Assembly (NCBI GenBank): GCA_011009095.1
Contig: VTPC01001721.1
Coordinates: 173,257-237,256, forward strand
Length of the DNA: 64,000 bases
Origin: Ignelater luminosus
Taxonomy: Eukaryota > Arthropoda > Insecta > Coleoptera > Elateridae
Direction of reading: 5' to 3'
Shown: one piece after another, positions 46,430 to 56,848 of the stretch
How the letters are laid out: each line of letters opens with the position of its first letter
Numbering within the stretch: position 1 is the first letter of the stretch
The notes under the pieces: generated by a model
Database searches by the model: none
Told to the model about the DNA's origin: nothing
Seen by the model: the letters and a program-made list of their open reading frames with translations, nothing else
Program-made: the position numbers and the translations under genes

Positions 46430-48742
46430 TTATAACAGCATCGGAAATAATTCAGAAACACTTTTGTCCCACATTTCCATTTCTGCATCGTCTACGCTAT
46501 GGGGAGAATCAAGCGATTCATAACCATAATCTGATGAAGAACTATATGCAGGTGAAAGACCATCTTCATCTCCGCTAGAAGGTACTTCTAACCTTTGCAT
46601 CACATCGGTTTGTTCTTCTTCTTCTTCTTCTTCATCTGTGGTTATAACTTCAGTAACGGCTTCACTTAAATTTATATTATCATCATTAACAATAATTGTT
46701 ATACAATTTGTAGATTCGTCTAAAGTACCATACACTATATCCGAGGCATCAACAGAAATATCCGATGTATCAACATAAAGTGTTTCCAAATTACAATTAC
46801 TCTTATGTTCAATTTTTGGCATTATGGGTTTCAATTTTGTTTTTGTATTTAATTTCGTATTTTGCGCTTTGTTCCTTAAACAACTTTTACTTTTTACTAC
46901 TTTTTGTTTTTGTGCGTGTTGCTGTCTTGTTGTAGGAGTGGGGTGCTTCTGTGTTCGTGTATCTTGCTTTGCACTATAGTCATGATGTAGTAACAAAAAG
47001 GGTGAAATTTCTTGTTCCAAAACTGTTTTCTCTGACTTTACGCTGTCACATCGACCGGATTCCAAGTTTTCTGATGGCAACCCCACCATTCCTTCAACAG
47101 TGCTTGATCCACCAGCATCTGATTCCTACAAGTAAACGTAAAGACAAAACTTAACTATGGATTTTTCATAAATAAACTTATTTAATCATAAATATTCAAA
47201 GTGTCTATTTACATCAATATTTAGATGATTATTTATAAGTAACAATTAACAAGATTTAAACACAAGATAATGCATAACAAGCATAAATGATTGATTTTTT
47301 GGTTAATGTTAGGTTACCTGAAAACTGACAATCTCAATTGTCAAAGTGACATTCTTGATTATTATTAGGTTACCTGAAAATTGGAAATCTTAATATTGTC
47401 AAAGTGACATTTGAGATATTTTTAATAAAACAAATAAACAATATCAGTGCTGTCAACTTAAATATTTTAATTAAAAATACAATCATTTAATACTCAAATT
47501 GATTTGGAGATGAAATTTTAAATAGACACTTTGCTCATAATAAATGTAATCAAGCTTAATAATTCCATAAATATGTATGGTTCTTAATCTGACAATATAA
47601 AAGTGCACATGCAAAATTAGAACCGGTGTGTGTAAACCCTAAACATTTGACATGAACTAGTGCTTACGTGCAGAACTTTTACTTTTTCATCAATGATTAC
47701 ATATTTTAATAATACCATAGACAAACTATAAACGACAATTTTGAAAAAAATTCTCAATTCACCTGATTGTCACTACTTGTAGCAATTCAGATATAAGATC
47801 CATAAAATCATCAAGGTATCTATAATTACGATACATTTTCTTTAGTAATAAATTAAAGTAATTAGTAATTCTTCTCGACTTCATTGTAAAATACTCACTT
47901 GGCAATTTGTCTTTTGAGCAGCAGCCTCCAGGTCTGCGGCGATATCCTGCAACAGACTCTGTGTAAGCTGTTCCAGGGATTCGAAGTCCACATCTCTGTC
48001 GAGTTCATTGAGGAGGTCTGGTAGAGAAGGCAGGCCAATACAATCTTCCACAGAGCTGTGAGCGTTTGCGTCTTCAAAGCCGCTGCTGAGTATGTGTCCA
48101 GCCCCTTCGGCAGAGGGAAGGATTCTGCGGATCCTTGCTGGACGCCACACTCGACAGAACGGTTTTGATGGCATGCGCTGCACGGCCTCTGTAGTTTTTC
48201 TCGTAGTTGGATGTTCTCTTCAGACAATTTTTTTGTTTAGATTTTTCAATTCTCTACATTCTGACATTAGTGATTCGTTTTTTAAAAATAATTCCTGGAG
48301 AGCACCTTCCATTTGTTCCATTTTAGCTTTCTTGCGGTCTCTTGATGTTTGTGCGGCGACTCGATTTTTCAGTTTTCTAGAAAATTATGTGCAGGTGTAG
48401 ATATTCACAGAGTTGAATAATTAATGCAGATAATCATTTCGTCAATACTTTCCAAATCGAACTACTACCTTATGAATATTAATTTGTGTAACAAGGCTAT
48501 TTCTGATTACAATAATGATTCTAATTTTTTATAAAATGGGTTTTGTTATCACTTATCAATGTATGATATGATACAATGACAACTTACTTCCTTTGCAATT
48601 TTTCCTCCCATGTCAGATGATCCAACCTTCGTTTCTTCGCCCTCGGAGGCGAATCCCCATTATCCATTTTCATTATGTTATTGTTGTTGTTATTAGTGTT
48701 ATTAGATAAATATTTTAAAATTGTAGGCACAGTTAAACTCAT
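46430..48742 (-). CDS. Xbp1: X-box binding protein 1 (XBP1), bZIP factor of the unfolded-protein response
   Basis: Exons on the minus strand: 48742-48588, 48376-47899, 47125-46430. The N terminus has the nuclear-type basic patch PRAKKRRLDHLTWEEKLQRK. The bZIP continues in exon 2 with LKNRVAAQTSRDRKKAKM and a leucine zipper to about LREKL. An extra A (7-base run at 48228-48234) breaks the frame inside the zipper and is probably an assembly error. IRE1 removal of 17 nt (48127-48111) joins GS to AEGAGH and opens a long acidic activation domain that ends WDKSVSELFPMLL at 46430. This parallels the human XBP1s end (ELFPQL). Spliced product about 436 residues; unspliced about 239, stopping at 47038. 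Either the Met at 48742 or one 22-25 codons later could start translation. Confidence 0.93.
48096..48143 (-). promoter_or_regulatory. IRE1 unconventional splicing element of XBP1 (17-nt intron at 48111-48127)
   Basis: On the mRNA strand the 48 bases fold with no unpaired linker. An outer stem GUCCAGC/GCUGGAC (48143-48137 with 48102-48096) encloses two hairpins. The first is AAGGAU/AUCCUU with loop CCGCAGA (48130-48124). The second is CCCU/AGGG with loop CUGCCGA (48113-48107). Both 7-nt loops fit the IRE1 consensus CxG^CxGx. Cutting after the third base of each loop removes 17 nt and shifts translation into the long activation frame. Confidence 0.93.
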
Positions 48743-49005
48743 ATTTTAAGATTCTCGATGACACGAACAATATTGAAATTTCAAACTTTGATGTTAAGAA
48801 AAGCGAATTTTATTCAGCTTTCAAAAACTGATTGCCTATAAATATATACGACACTTATACATCCTCGATTTTATTTCTACAAACGAGTTACATCAATTAC
48901 ATGATTTTTACTTTTAAAACGACAAAACTACACTTTCAAGAGTGACATGATGAAATAGTCGATACGTGTGAGGATGGCATTTGACGTAGAATTGAGCGCA
49001 CTGGA

Positions 49006-49024
49006 TGTGGTCGATTATCATTGG
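49006..49024 (-). promoter_or_regulatory. ERSE-like element upstream of XBP1
   Basis: On the minus strand this reads CCAAT, nine bases, then CCACA: the ER stress response element (CCAAT-N9-CCACG) with one mismatch at the last base. It is in sense orientation about 265 bases upstream of the XBP1 start codon. A TGACGT core (48982-48987), the centre of ATF6/XBP1-type sites, lies between. Human XBP1 is known to be induced by ATF6 through an ERSE. Function here is inferred. Confidence 0.6.
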
Positions 49025-50100
49025 TTAGCTTCTTGTAAACAAGCGAAAGTGAGTCAGCATTTCGTGGAGGGGGTAGATAAGCGGAAAGTTTGAATCATTA
49101 TTACGCAACATTCTCTAATGTTGGGGAATCGAGGTGCGCATTAGTATTATTAATTATCGAAGTTAATAATGTAGTAACCACCTGATGATGTTCTATCAAC
49201 AAGTGTGTAATTAATCTTGATGATTTCTTTTTTTATTTTAAATTTACACACAGAAATAATGCAATTACGATAGAATACATAAACTGCATAAAGAATAGAA
49301 CATTTTCATTATTTCTATAATATTTCTTTCTTATCAATATCACATTATTAGTTCTTGTAACTTATAATTAAAATCCCATTATTCTACTTTTAACATCTGA
49401 GTTTTGTATTATAGTGCGTGGTTTTTCCTAATAATATTTTTTCTGTTATCTTAAAAATCATCATTTGAATACGAAGGCTAACTACCTATCACTTTTGTAA
49501 ACTGCTTCTTTGTGGTTTGATTTTAAAATAAAATTGCAGATATTTCTAAACTAATGAGATTCATTCCACCTTCGGAATTTAAAGAGTGATCCAGTACCGG
49601 ATCTCACAGAGGATGGCTATTAGATGATCTTCACTCTCTAATCTCTTGTGTTTATTCTATAATAGTTTTTATTAACAAATAAATGTTTACTTTCAGATGG
49701 TTTGTCTTTTTTTTCAAGGGACTCGAAAATTCTTGGCGCGTCGGGTCCGAAAATTCCTTGATCCGGCTCTGAATTGCGATCACCGTATTTACCTAAAGGT
49801 CTATATGTATGCTTTCAACCCCTCAACTATTCTCAACAGAATCTTCCACCAATTGCGGCTTTTGGTAATGGTATTCTAAAATTAATAACAAAATATTGTG
49901 ACGGAAATGATTGTTGCTCTTTATATGGTGGAGGTCGCATAAAATTTTAGTTTCCATGGTCGTATATACAGTAAATTACGTAACTGTCATTAACAATAAC
50001 CTTCAAAAAAAACCGTCACTTTGACATTGACAATAAAGATAACCAACATTTCCAAAACTACCAACATGGAAAAAAATTTGAAAAGATAAAATATTCCGAA
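49025..50100. other. Intergenic region between XBP1 and tRNA-Cys
   Basis: AT-rich. The small frame 49697-49879 has no domain. A GC-richer patch at 49560-49870 could be an old insertion but no ends were recognised. Confidence 0.35.
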
Positions 50101-50171
50101 GGGGACACCCGGGTTTGAACCGGGGACCTCTCGATCTGCAGTCGAATGCTCTACCACTGAGCTATATCCCC
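50101..50171 (-). tRNA. tRNA-Cys (anticodon GCA)
   Basis: The minus strand starts GGGGATATAGCTCAGTGG (acceptor and D arm with the A box). The anticodon loop is CTGCAGA (anticodon GCA), followed by GGTTCAAACCC (T arm/B box) and 3' TGTCCCC, which pairs with the 5' GGGGATA. There is no intron and CCA is not encoded, as usual in eukaryotes. A T-rich run follows on the minus strand about 10-15 bases downstream, suitable for RNA polymerase III termination. Confidence 0.96.
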
Positions 50172-50730
50172 CACATCTTCAAGAATTTTCATAACCTCTT
50201 TTGAGATTACACACATTAAATCTTGTTTTAAAAACGTTCCCTTTTAAATTTCACCGAAAGGTGTAAATATCCTTTTAAACTTTTCATTTCATACTGAATT
50301 ATACATAAATAGACAAAACTAATAAATGAATTTGTTGATAAAATGTCAATTTTAAGATTTTAATATTGTTTTAGAAATAAAACTAATTTCTGTTATACAA
50401 AATTAAACATAATTTTCAGAAGAAACCTAAAGATTATTTTTAAAGAACCCTTCCGCCAACAACAGTGCTACAAGTATTTCAAATTTTCAGGGTCAAACTA
50501 AAAGTAACTAAATGTGAACAAAACTAAAACATGACCTAAAAGTGCTAGTTTCCCATTATTCTGGCAATTTTGACCTTTATTATCATTGTTTACATGATAT
50601 CATGACTGATAATCACAGAACAAATGTTGTGCTCGTAATAATATGCTACGTATAAATAAATATCCACATAAAAAACAACATTAGTTAAAACTGAAAAAGG
50701 AAGCAGCAACAACAGTATAAATATAAAAAC
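50172..50730. other. Intergenic region with probable promoter of the TPR gene
   Basis: Contains TATAAATA at about 50651 (after CTACG), about 80 bases before the start codon at 50731 and thus a plausible TATA box. A second TATAAATATAAA at 50716-50727 abuts the ATG and is too close to serve. Confidence 0.35.
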
Positions 50731-52081
50731 ATGATTGGAAAACTGCAAAATATTTCATTTTCGACTTTTTACTTAGTATCCTTTCAATTATTGTCAACAA
50801 ACTCAAGAACTTCTACCTTATGGAAATTGAATTCAGATGAAACTAAAATTGTAGAAGCGAATCCGTTTCATCCGATTGTGTCGTTACCTAATTCTCATTA
50901 TGTTATCAAAGATGATCCTATTTTTAATATTATTACTTCAACTGTCCGGTATGGTCAGTCTTGGATAAAACAAGATGAAGAATATTTTTGCACAAATTGC
51001 CGAACGATTCAGCCAAAGACACTTCACAAGTAAGTTTTTGAATATAAATGAAAAAACAAAAATGTTGAGCTCTCCTAATTGTAATTTAAATTCATAGAAA
51101 TAATTCGAGAGATTCTTCAGTCTCGATAAAGCAATCGTTAAATAAGCCCAGCGATGTAACTTATAGTGATGAACCACTCGATTGTGGTACACCTGTTAAT
51201 TTTACTCCATATGATAATTTATTAGGAGTTTCTAATCGTAATAGGCATCCTAATGTACCAGAACCTCAAATTGCGCTCATATTTGATTTTAAAAATAAAA
51301 AAGGTACGAAAGGTAATAGCAAAACATTGGAAAGTGAAGTGGATGCATTAGAGAGACGGCTCAAAAGAGATAAAAAAATGGTAAAGAATAATTTGAATAA
51401 TTTGTTTTTGTATGTAATTAACATATTTATGATATTATAGAAACCAAAATCGGTAAAATTATACAATCAAATTGGAAATTTTTGGCGTATAAAAGGTGAT
51501 GCTCAGAAAGCTATAGAATGTTTTCGTAGAGCTCTAGCTGTTACACCACGTGATGCAAATGTATTGCTCAATTTAGCAAGAGTACTATTTACCTTGCAAT
51601 ATTTAGATGATGCAGTTTTTCTTATAAAAATGTCTTTAGATGCACAAACATGTGCTAAGGAAACTTGGCAACAACATTTCACCCTCGGTGAAATTTTTAA
51701 AGCGTATGGACATTATGATGAGGCATCACTGCATTTAAAAAGAACATTAGAACTGAATCCATCGTTTAAACCTGCACAAGTTGCTCTTAAAGAAATTGAT
51801 GGCATGCCTGCCACTAGATTACATATTTATACTTTAATTATTATCATTTCTTTGGTAACTAATATTAAGCAAGTTTCATAGCAGTTGTATAATTTTGTGT
51901 CTTTTGTTTTTAGGTTTTGGGTGTACTTTTAGTAATCCTATCATCTGTCGATTCAAGTATAGAAACAGACAATTGTGATATAAAGCCACAAAGACATTTT
52001 AATAGGGCGATGGCAATGAGTACTTTGAGAGGATTTAGAATTCCTCCAAAAAACAATCGTTTTAGAAAGTTATCGGCATAA
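50731..52081 (+). CDS. TPR-repeat protein with signal peptide and C-terminal membrane segment, TTC17-related
   Basis: Five exons: 50731-51029, 51098-51380, 51441-51854, 51914-52081, with canonical borders and consistent phases for the four listed; the fifth, if any, would be a leader exon not seen. This gives 387 residues. Residues 1 to about 25 look like a signal peptide. Two Cys pairs follow at about 89-96 (FCTNC) and 123. Residues 195-332 hold about three TPR motifs (YNQIGNFWRIKGDAQKAIEC, then FRRAL, VLLNLARVLF, HFTLGEIFKAYGHYDEAS). The last exon completes a strongly hydrophobic helix (IYTLIIIISLVLGVLLVIL), then a basic tail. The FWRIKG...AIEC..RAL and FTLG...Y arrangement recalls the C-terminal TPR block of TTC17, but the protein is about one third of that length. 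Orthology is uncertain. Poly(A) signal at 52382-52387. Confidence 0.75.
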
Positions 52082-53321
52082 TGTTGTGTTTGCATGAATT
52101 TTATTTTTACTATTTTTTTTATTTGTGATTATATTCTTGTATAGATTTTGAGTTTTGTTGAACAAGTTTGTTAAATACTGTTCCGGTGTGAATATTATCT
52201 ATAGAATTATTTTTTTTTATTCATATCAGAATAATAATTAACAAAATTAGGCTGCTCAAGACTGTTTATAAATTTTGTACCTGTTCTTTGTTTTTGCTCA
52301 TTTGTGTTTTTTGTGTTCTTTTGTTTTCTCCACTAATTTTTAAGTAAATTATTTTGTGATTTTAAAGTTTTATTTATATGTAATAAACGTTAATTGTTGA
52401 ATATAAGTGATTTCACTGATAACCTTTATGAATAATTTTAGTAAGAAAGCTAATTTGAGAGAATCTAAAAGCAAATTTTCTATTAAAACACAAAAAACTA
52501 AAATTCTGTTGAAATCTTGTTTCTATTATTTTCTCAGTTCTGTTTTTAGTTAGAACTTGTGTATACAAAATAATCTTTTTAGCAAAATAATAAACTATTT
52601 TATCTGCGGCAAAATCTTTAAATGAAGATTATTCTAAATCTATTTGAACAATGGAAAAGTTGATACTAAATTGCTTCATTAATGAAATACATAACCTTGA
52701 CATTTAATAGTAAACGGCAGAGCACTAGCAACTTCTGCTCCTAAAAAAATTGTTTATAAAATAACAGCGATCGCGTCAGGCTTTTTACCGTCTTTATAAT
52801 TGGTAGAATAGATTTGGAGTAAACAAGTGTAACTGTACTTGCGTTTACAAGGGAAGGTGTATTGTTGGTTGCCTAAAAGAAGGGAAAAGAACAGAAATGA
52901 TATACATACAGGATGTACACAATCTAAGTGTAATAATTCCGAATTAGTTGCTATTGATTTAAATCTGAATTATAATATTAGCAGTACTAATATCTGTGCA
53001 CATAATTTCAGTTTTCTGAAGAAGAAGAAACTAAATTTTGTTGTTCATCATCAATCAAAAGATAACGATACATTTCGTCAAAATGTAGAGTTCTTTTATA
53101 ATATTGTTAGAAGAGTTAGGACATGTTGGTGGTTCATTCCGGTTGGCTGGAACCAGAAATCATGGAATACTCGTTTTTTTTTTAATTTCAACTTTGACTT
53201 ACTTGTCATGTTGACATTTACTGTGTTGAAATTATCAGAATGAAAACATAATGCATAATTAACAGCAATTTCTGAATAATCTGCAAAGACTTTTGTTAAT
53301 TTGAAGTGAATTTGTGTGGTA
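52082..53321. other. Downstream flank of the TPR gene
   Basis: The 3' UTR extends to about 52400. A frame at 52839-53243 has no recognised domain. In an overlapping frame a short Cys-rich run (CNCTCVYKGRC) resembles CXC-like clusters seen in some insect transposon proteins, too short to call. Confidence 0.35.
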
Positions 53322-54525
53322 CAGTGATGTGCGTTGACACGTCAACAATGATTGTTGACATTTTCGTGTCAACAATTGATTTTTCACGTCAAAAATGTCA
53401 ACGTGTCAACTTTGCAAATAAAGTAGGATTCTGCACATTTTTCGTTAAACCTAACCTGTAAACACAGGTGCTAAAATGTCTAATAAGATCATTAATAAGA
53501 TGTTCAAGACAATTCAAGAATCAAAATGGCTGAAAGGCCCAAGAATAAGAATTTTGATGAATTGGGTTTTCAGTTATAAAAAACTGTGACAGTAACTGAA
53601 GATGAAAAAGAAAAACCAAAATATTATTTAAATAAAATGGCATTAAAAAACTAAATCCTATGTATTTATTCTTATTTCCATGGAATCAGTAAAATTACAA
53701 GTATGTTTACTCATAGCCCCATAGACCCATTCTAAGATTTTTAGTTCGGATATGCGGGGGCACAGTTTATACCTTACAGAATCAGATCACTCAGAGCGGT
53801 TCTTTTGATCTTTCGTGTTCCTGGTTTTTGGTCTGCGCACGCTAAACTGTAGACCGCGCGCTTGTAGGGGAGGTTATATATGCAGTTGATATTCAAATTT
53901 CACAACTAATGTAACTTACCAACACTCAACAATTTCACTAATTCACTTACAGAATATGCAAGTTGATTTCATTTAAATAATACAATCTTTTATGAGATTA
54001 TTTCTTTGAAAGTTAAGGTTAGGTTTTTCATCTCTCTACTTCTGGACAGAAAATAGTGCTCTGCGCATAGACCGCGAGTTTCTTGAAGTGGAAGACAAAA
54101 TGTAGGGGAAGCGATCCAACTGATTCTGTAAGGTATAAACTGTGGTGGGGGCAATTCTAACAATGTGACAGTTAGTATACATAGGTATCTTAATGCAAAA
54201 GATTTTATTAATAGAAAAAACAAATGCTAACATGATGAACAACATTCTAGCATTTATTTTTTTTCTAATCAAAATTATTCTATACGTTCATTAGGCTTGA
54301 ACGTACTTAAGCATCTCATAATTCCCTGTGCCTCCTATTTGCCCTCACATACTTTAAGTCAAATAAGAATTATTGTAATAAACTATTTAAGATTTAAATA
54401 ATAAAGGAAAAATCAAGTTTAACAGCTTTGTGCATGTGCATTCATAATGAATAAATTGTTGACATCAATAAGGTCATGTCAACAATGAATTGTTGACGTC
54501 GACATTGTTGACACGCACATCATTG
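53322..54525. mobile_element. Non-autonomous hAT-like element with GTCAACA-rich ends
   Basis: The left end CAGTGATGTGCGTTGACACG and right end (reverse complement CAATGATGTGCGTGTCAACA) are inverted. Both subterminal regions (53330-53420 and 54455-54515) are packed with GTCAAC/GTTGAC motifs in both orientations, as in hAT transposase-binding ends. No transposase is seen. The 8-bp flanks do not match convincingly. Confidence 0.6.
53757..54149. mobile_element. MITE-like element nested in the hAT-like element
   Basis: Exactly inverted 25-nt ends, 53761-53785 and 54120-54144 (core TTTATACCTTACAGAATC), continue outward into G-runs (GGGGG) with lower similarity. The approximately 390-bp interior is GC-richer and has no coding potential. 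Confidence 0.7.
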
Positions 54526-54639
54526 GTGACCACCCAGTTTGGTACAAACGTGAGTTTGTCAGTTTTGACATCATCATTCTAGACTGATAGTCAAGTTTGA
54601 TCAAATTATTTGATAATGTGATGTAATCAGACCATTCCT

Positions 54640-55115
54640 GTTAAACCTATGTCACACTACATTGAGGTTATACATTATTCTATTTATTAAATATTTAAAT
54701 TAAGATTGTTTGGATTTTTTATCTGTCGTATGTGTAATTACCACAAATAGATTTAAATTATTTAAAAATAAAAAATCAAGACAGTTTCTCTTTATTGGGA
54801 TATATCTAGTTTAACGAAGTTACATCTCGGGACTCTAGTCTAACTAGCATGTAATAGTGAGTCATACTGTATGTTGCGCTGGTCTCAACTCTTTCAATCA
54901 CTTGACAGTTCTACATTTAGGTTATAAATTACTATTATACAATTTAGATATTTAAATTAAAATTGTTTTGATTGTTTATTTATCATATTTGTGATTATTA
55001 TAAACGTGATAAAAAGATTAAAACAAGCATTTTTATAATTTGAGTATTTCTTGTCTGATCCTGTCAATCATTTGACAGTTATACATTTTAAGGTTATAAA
55101 TTGAAACTGTCACAC
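54640..55115. repeat. Diverged direct repeat, about 250-bp period
   Basis: Text of the form ACATT-AGGTTATA, then ATTTAAATTAA(A/G)ATTGTTT, then TTTATC(T/A) and TGTGATTA occurs at about 54658-54760 and again at 54910-55010. A third partial start (TTGACAGTTATACATTTTAAGGTTATA) lies at about 55072. TTGACAGTT precedes copies two and three. Confidence 0.55.
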
Positions 55116-56848
55116 TAGTAATAGTGTAATCATACTATGGTGTAATGCACACTATTATTATTTATGGACCTTGGCTGTTAAGTATCAATTAGTTATTTAT
55201 ACAAGAGTGTAAAGTGAAGTTTCTCAAACGAGGTTAAAGAAAGAAAACAGAAAGGAAAAACTTTTGATTGCAGATTGAAAAATGAGGTTGGTCAGGACCA
55301 TAAGCCCATAGTATCACAAATAATAGAACAGAGTATACTGAATTCATTATGCCATCAATATGGCATTATAACATTGATACGCCAAATTTATTGCAAATAT
55401 ATGTCAACTTTCGATATTGACAATGAGTTGTGCGTCAACTTTAGAGGTGGCCATGCTCACTTTTTTCAGCAAAAATGGGAAAATTCTTATAGTCCTCTTG
55501 TTTCTTTTGGAAAACTTATCGTACAACAAAAATAAATCAATATAGTAATGAAGATTTTTTTTATGAAATTAGGAATGGACAGCTGTTTTGTAAATAAATT
55601 GCAATATATATTTAAAAAGTCGTTCTATTAACTTAAAATATTTATTATGGAAATTCAACCTCGGCCTGTAGTTTTGCAATTCCACCAATGTGAGAGCTGC
55701 CAAAAATCGAGATGCACACCAAACTGCATGATAAAAAAGTATACTTTACTACTAATTTAATTTGAGTAGTGTAATTCTGCCAACAGAAATCTGAAATCTG
55801 GCTGGTTTATGACTTTTTTTCAAAATGAAGGGAGAATTCAACAAAGCAGCAAGTTTTGATTTTCATAAAAACGCATGATCACTGTTCCTAGCCACAACCC
55901 TTGATTAATACTAAGTTGCTTTGAAAGATAGGACCATTTTCAAAGTAAGCTACTGCTCAAGGTGTTAACAGTTAAACCCACTGTAGGGGCATAATCAAAA
56001 TAATTATAGAAAATGAAGAGTAATGTAGTATTTTCTAGAACTAGAAATATTAAATTTTTATGTCAATGATAAATACAGTTTTTGATCCCCTGTATTAAAC
56101 AAGATATTTACAGAAATTACACTTTCTGAATAACAGTTTTCATAACCAGTGCATTGTTTATCAAATAATAGTTGGCCGTATCATCTAACACATTGTTAAA
56201 AATCATTTATGTTGCTAACAATTTTTACTGACTTTCTTTAGAAAAATGGTATGAGGTAATTTTAACCACTGCTGCTTACTTGTTTTAACATTAACAAGTT
56301 CCATAAGTATATCTCTATCTTAGTAGTGACATGGCAGTTTTTAATACATTAACAATGTTAATTTTTAACGATCAGTTATATGATTCAGTTGAATGTTATG
56401 TTATGTCGAGGAACAGTTACTTCTTATATAGCAGTAGATCCAGCTACACAAAACTGGACAAAGAAAACACCAACTAAAACAAAATTAGATTATAATCAAG
56501 TTGCTTGGAATGATTTTGACAACACAGTTTGGTCACCTACCTCTGCGTTTGTTTCAGATCTTCTTTGACATTATGAGAATTGATTAAAAATCCCAGCCTT
56601 CATAATACCTTTACAATACGTGTAAATAATAATCAAGAAAAAACTTACAAAATATCTTTATTTGAAACTGGTGATAATCGTTAGAAGCATTTAAATATGA
56701 TAATATTATAAATGACAGCTAGAAAGAAACGTTAAGACCCAAACAGGATATAATAAAATATTATTATTATTTCTTTGCATTATTTTATCTTAATAGCAGA
56801 ACTTATATAATAATAATAATAATAATAACAAATTTTAACAGAATTTCC
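55116..56848. other. Intergenic region and NTF2 distal 3' UTR
   Basis: Frames at 55275-55535 and 56380-56568 show no domain and no splice support. The NTF2 distal 3' UTR (minus strand) should occupy roughly 56848-56640, ending near an AATAAA at 56662-56657. Confidence 0.4.

Noticed and set aside
48085-48127. Alternative IRE1 intron of 20, 23, 26 or 42 nt
   Set aside because: The 20-, 23- and 26-nt choices do not place the second cut in a CxG^CxGx loop, and the 42-nt choice does not shift frame.
52839-53243. 134-codon frame as a gene
   Set aside because: No recognised domain in this frame; only a short Cys-rich run in another frame.
55275-55535. 86-codon frame as a gene
   Set aside because: No domain, no splice or promoter evidence, and flanking sequence is repeat-rich.
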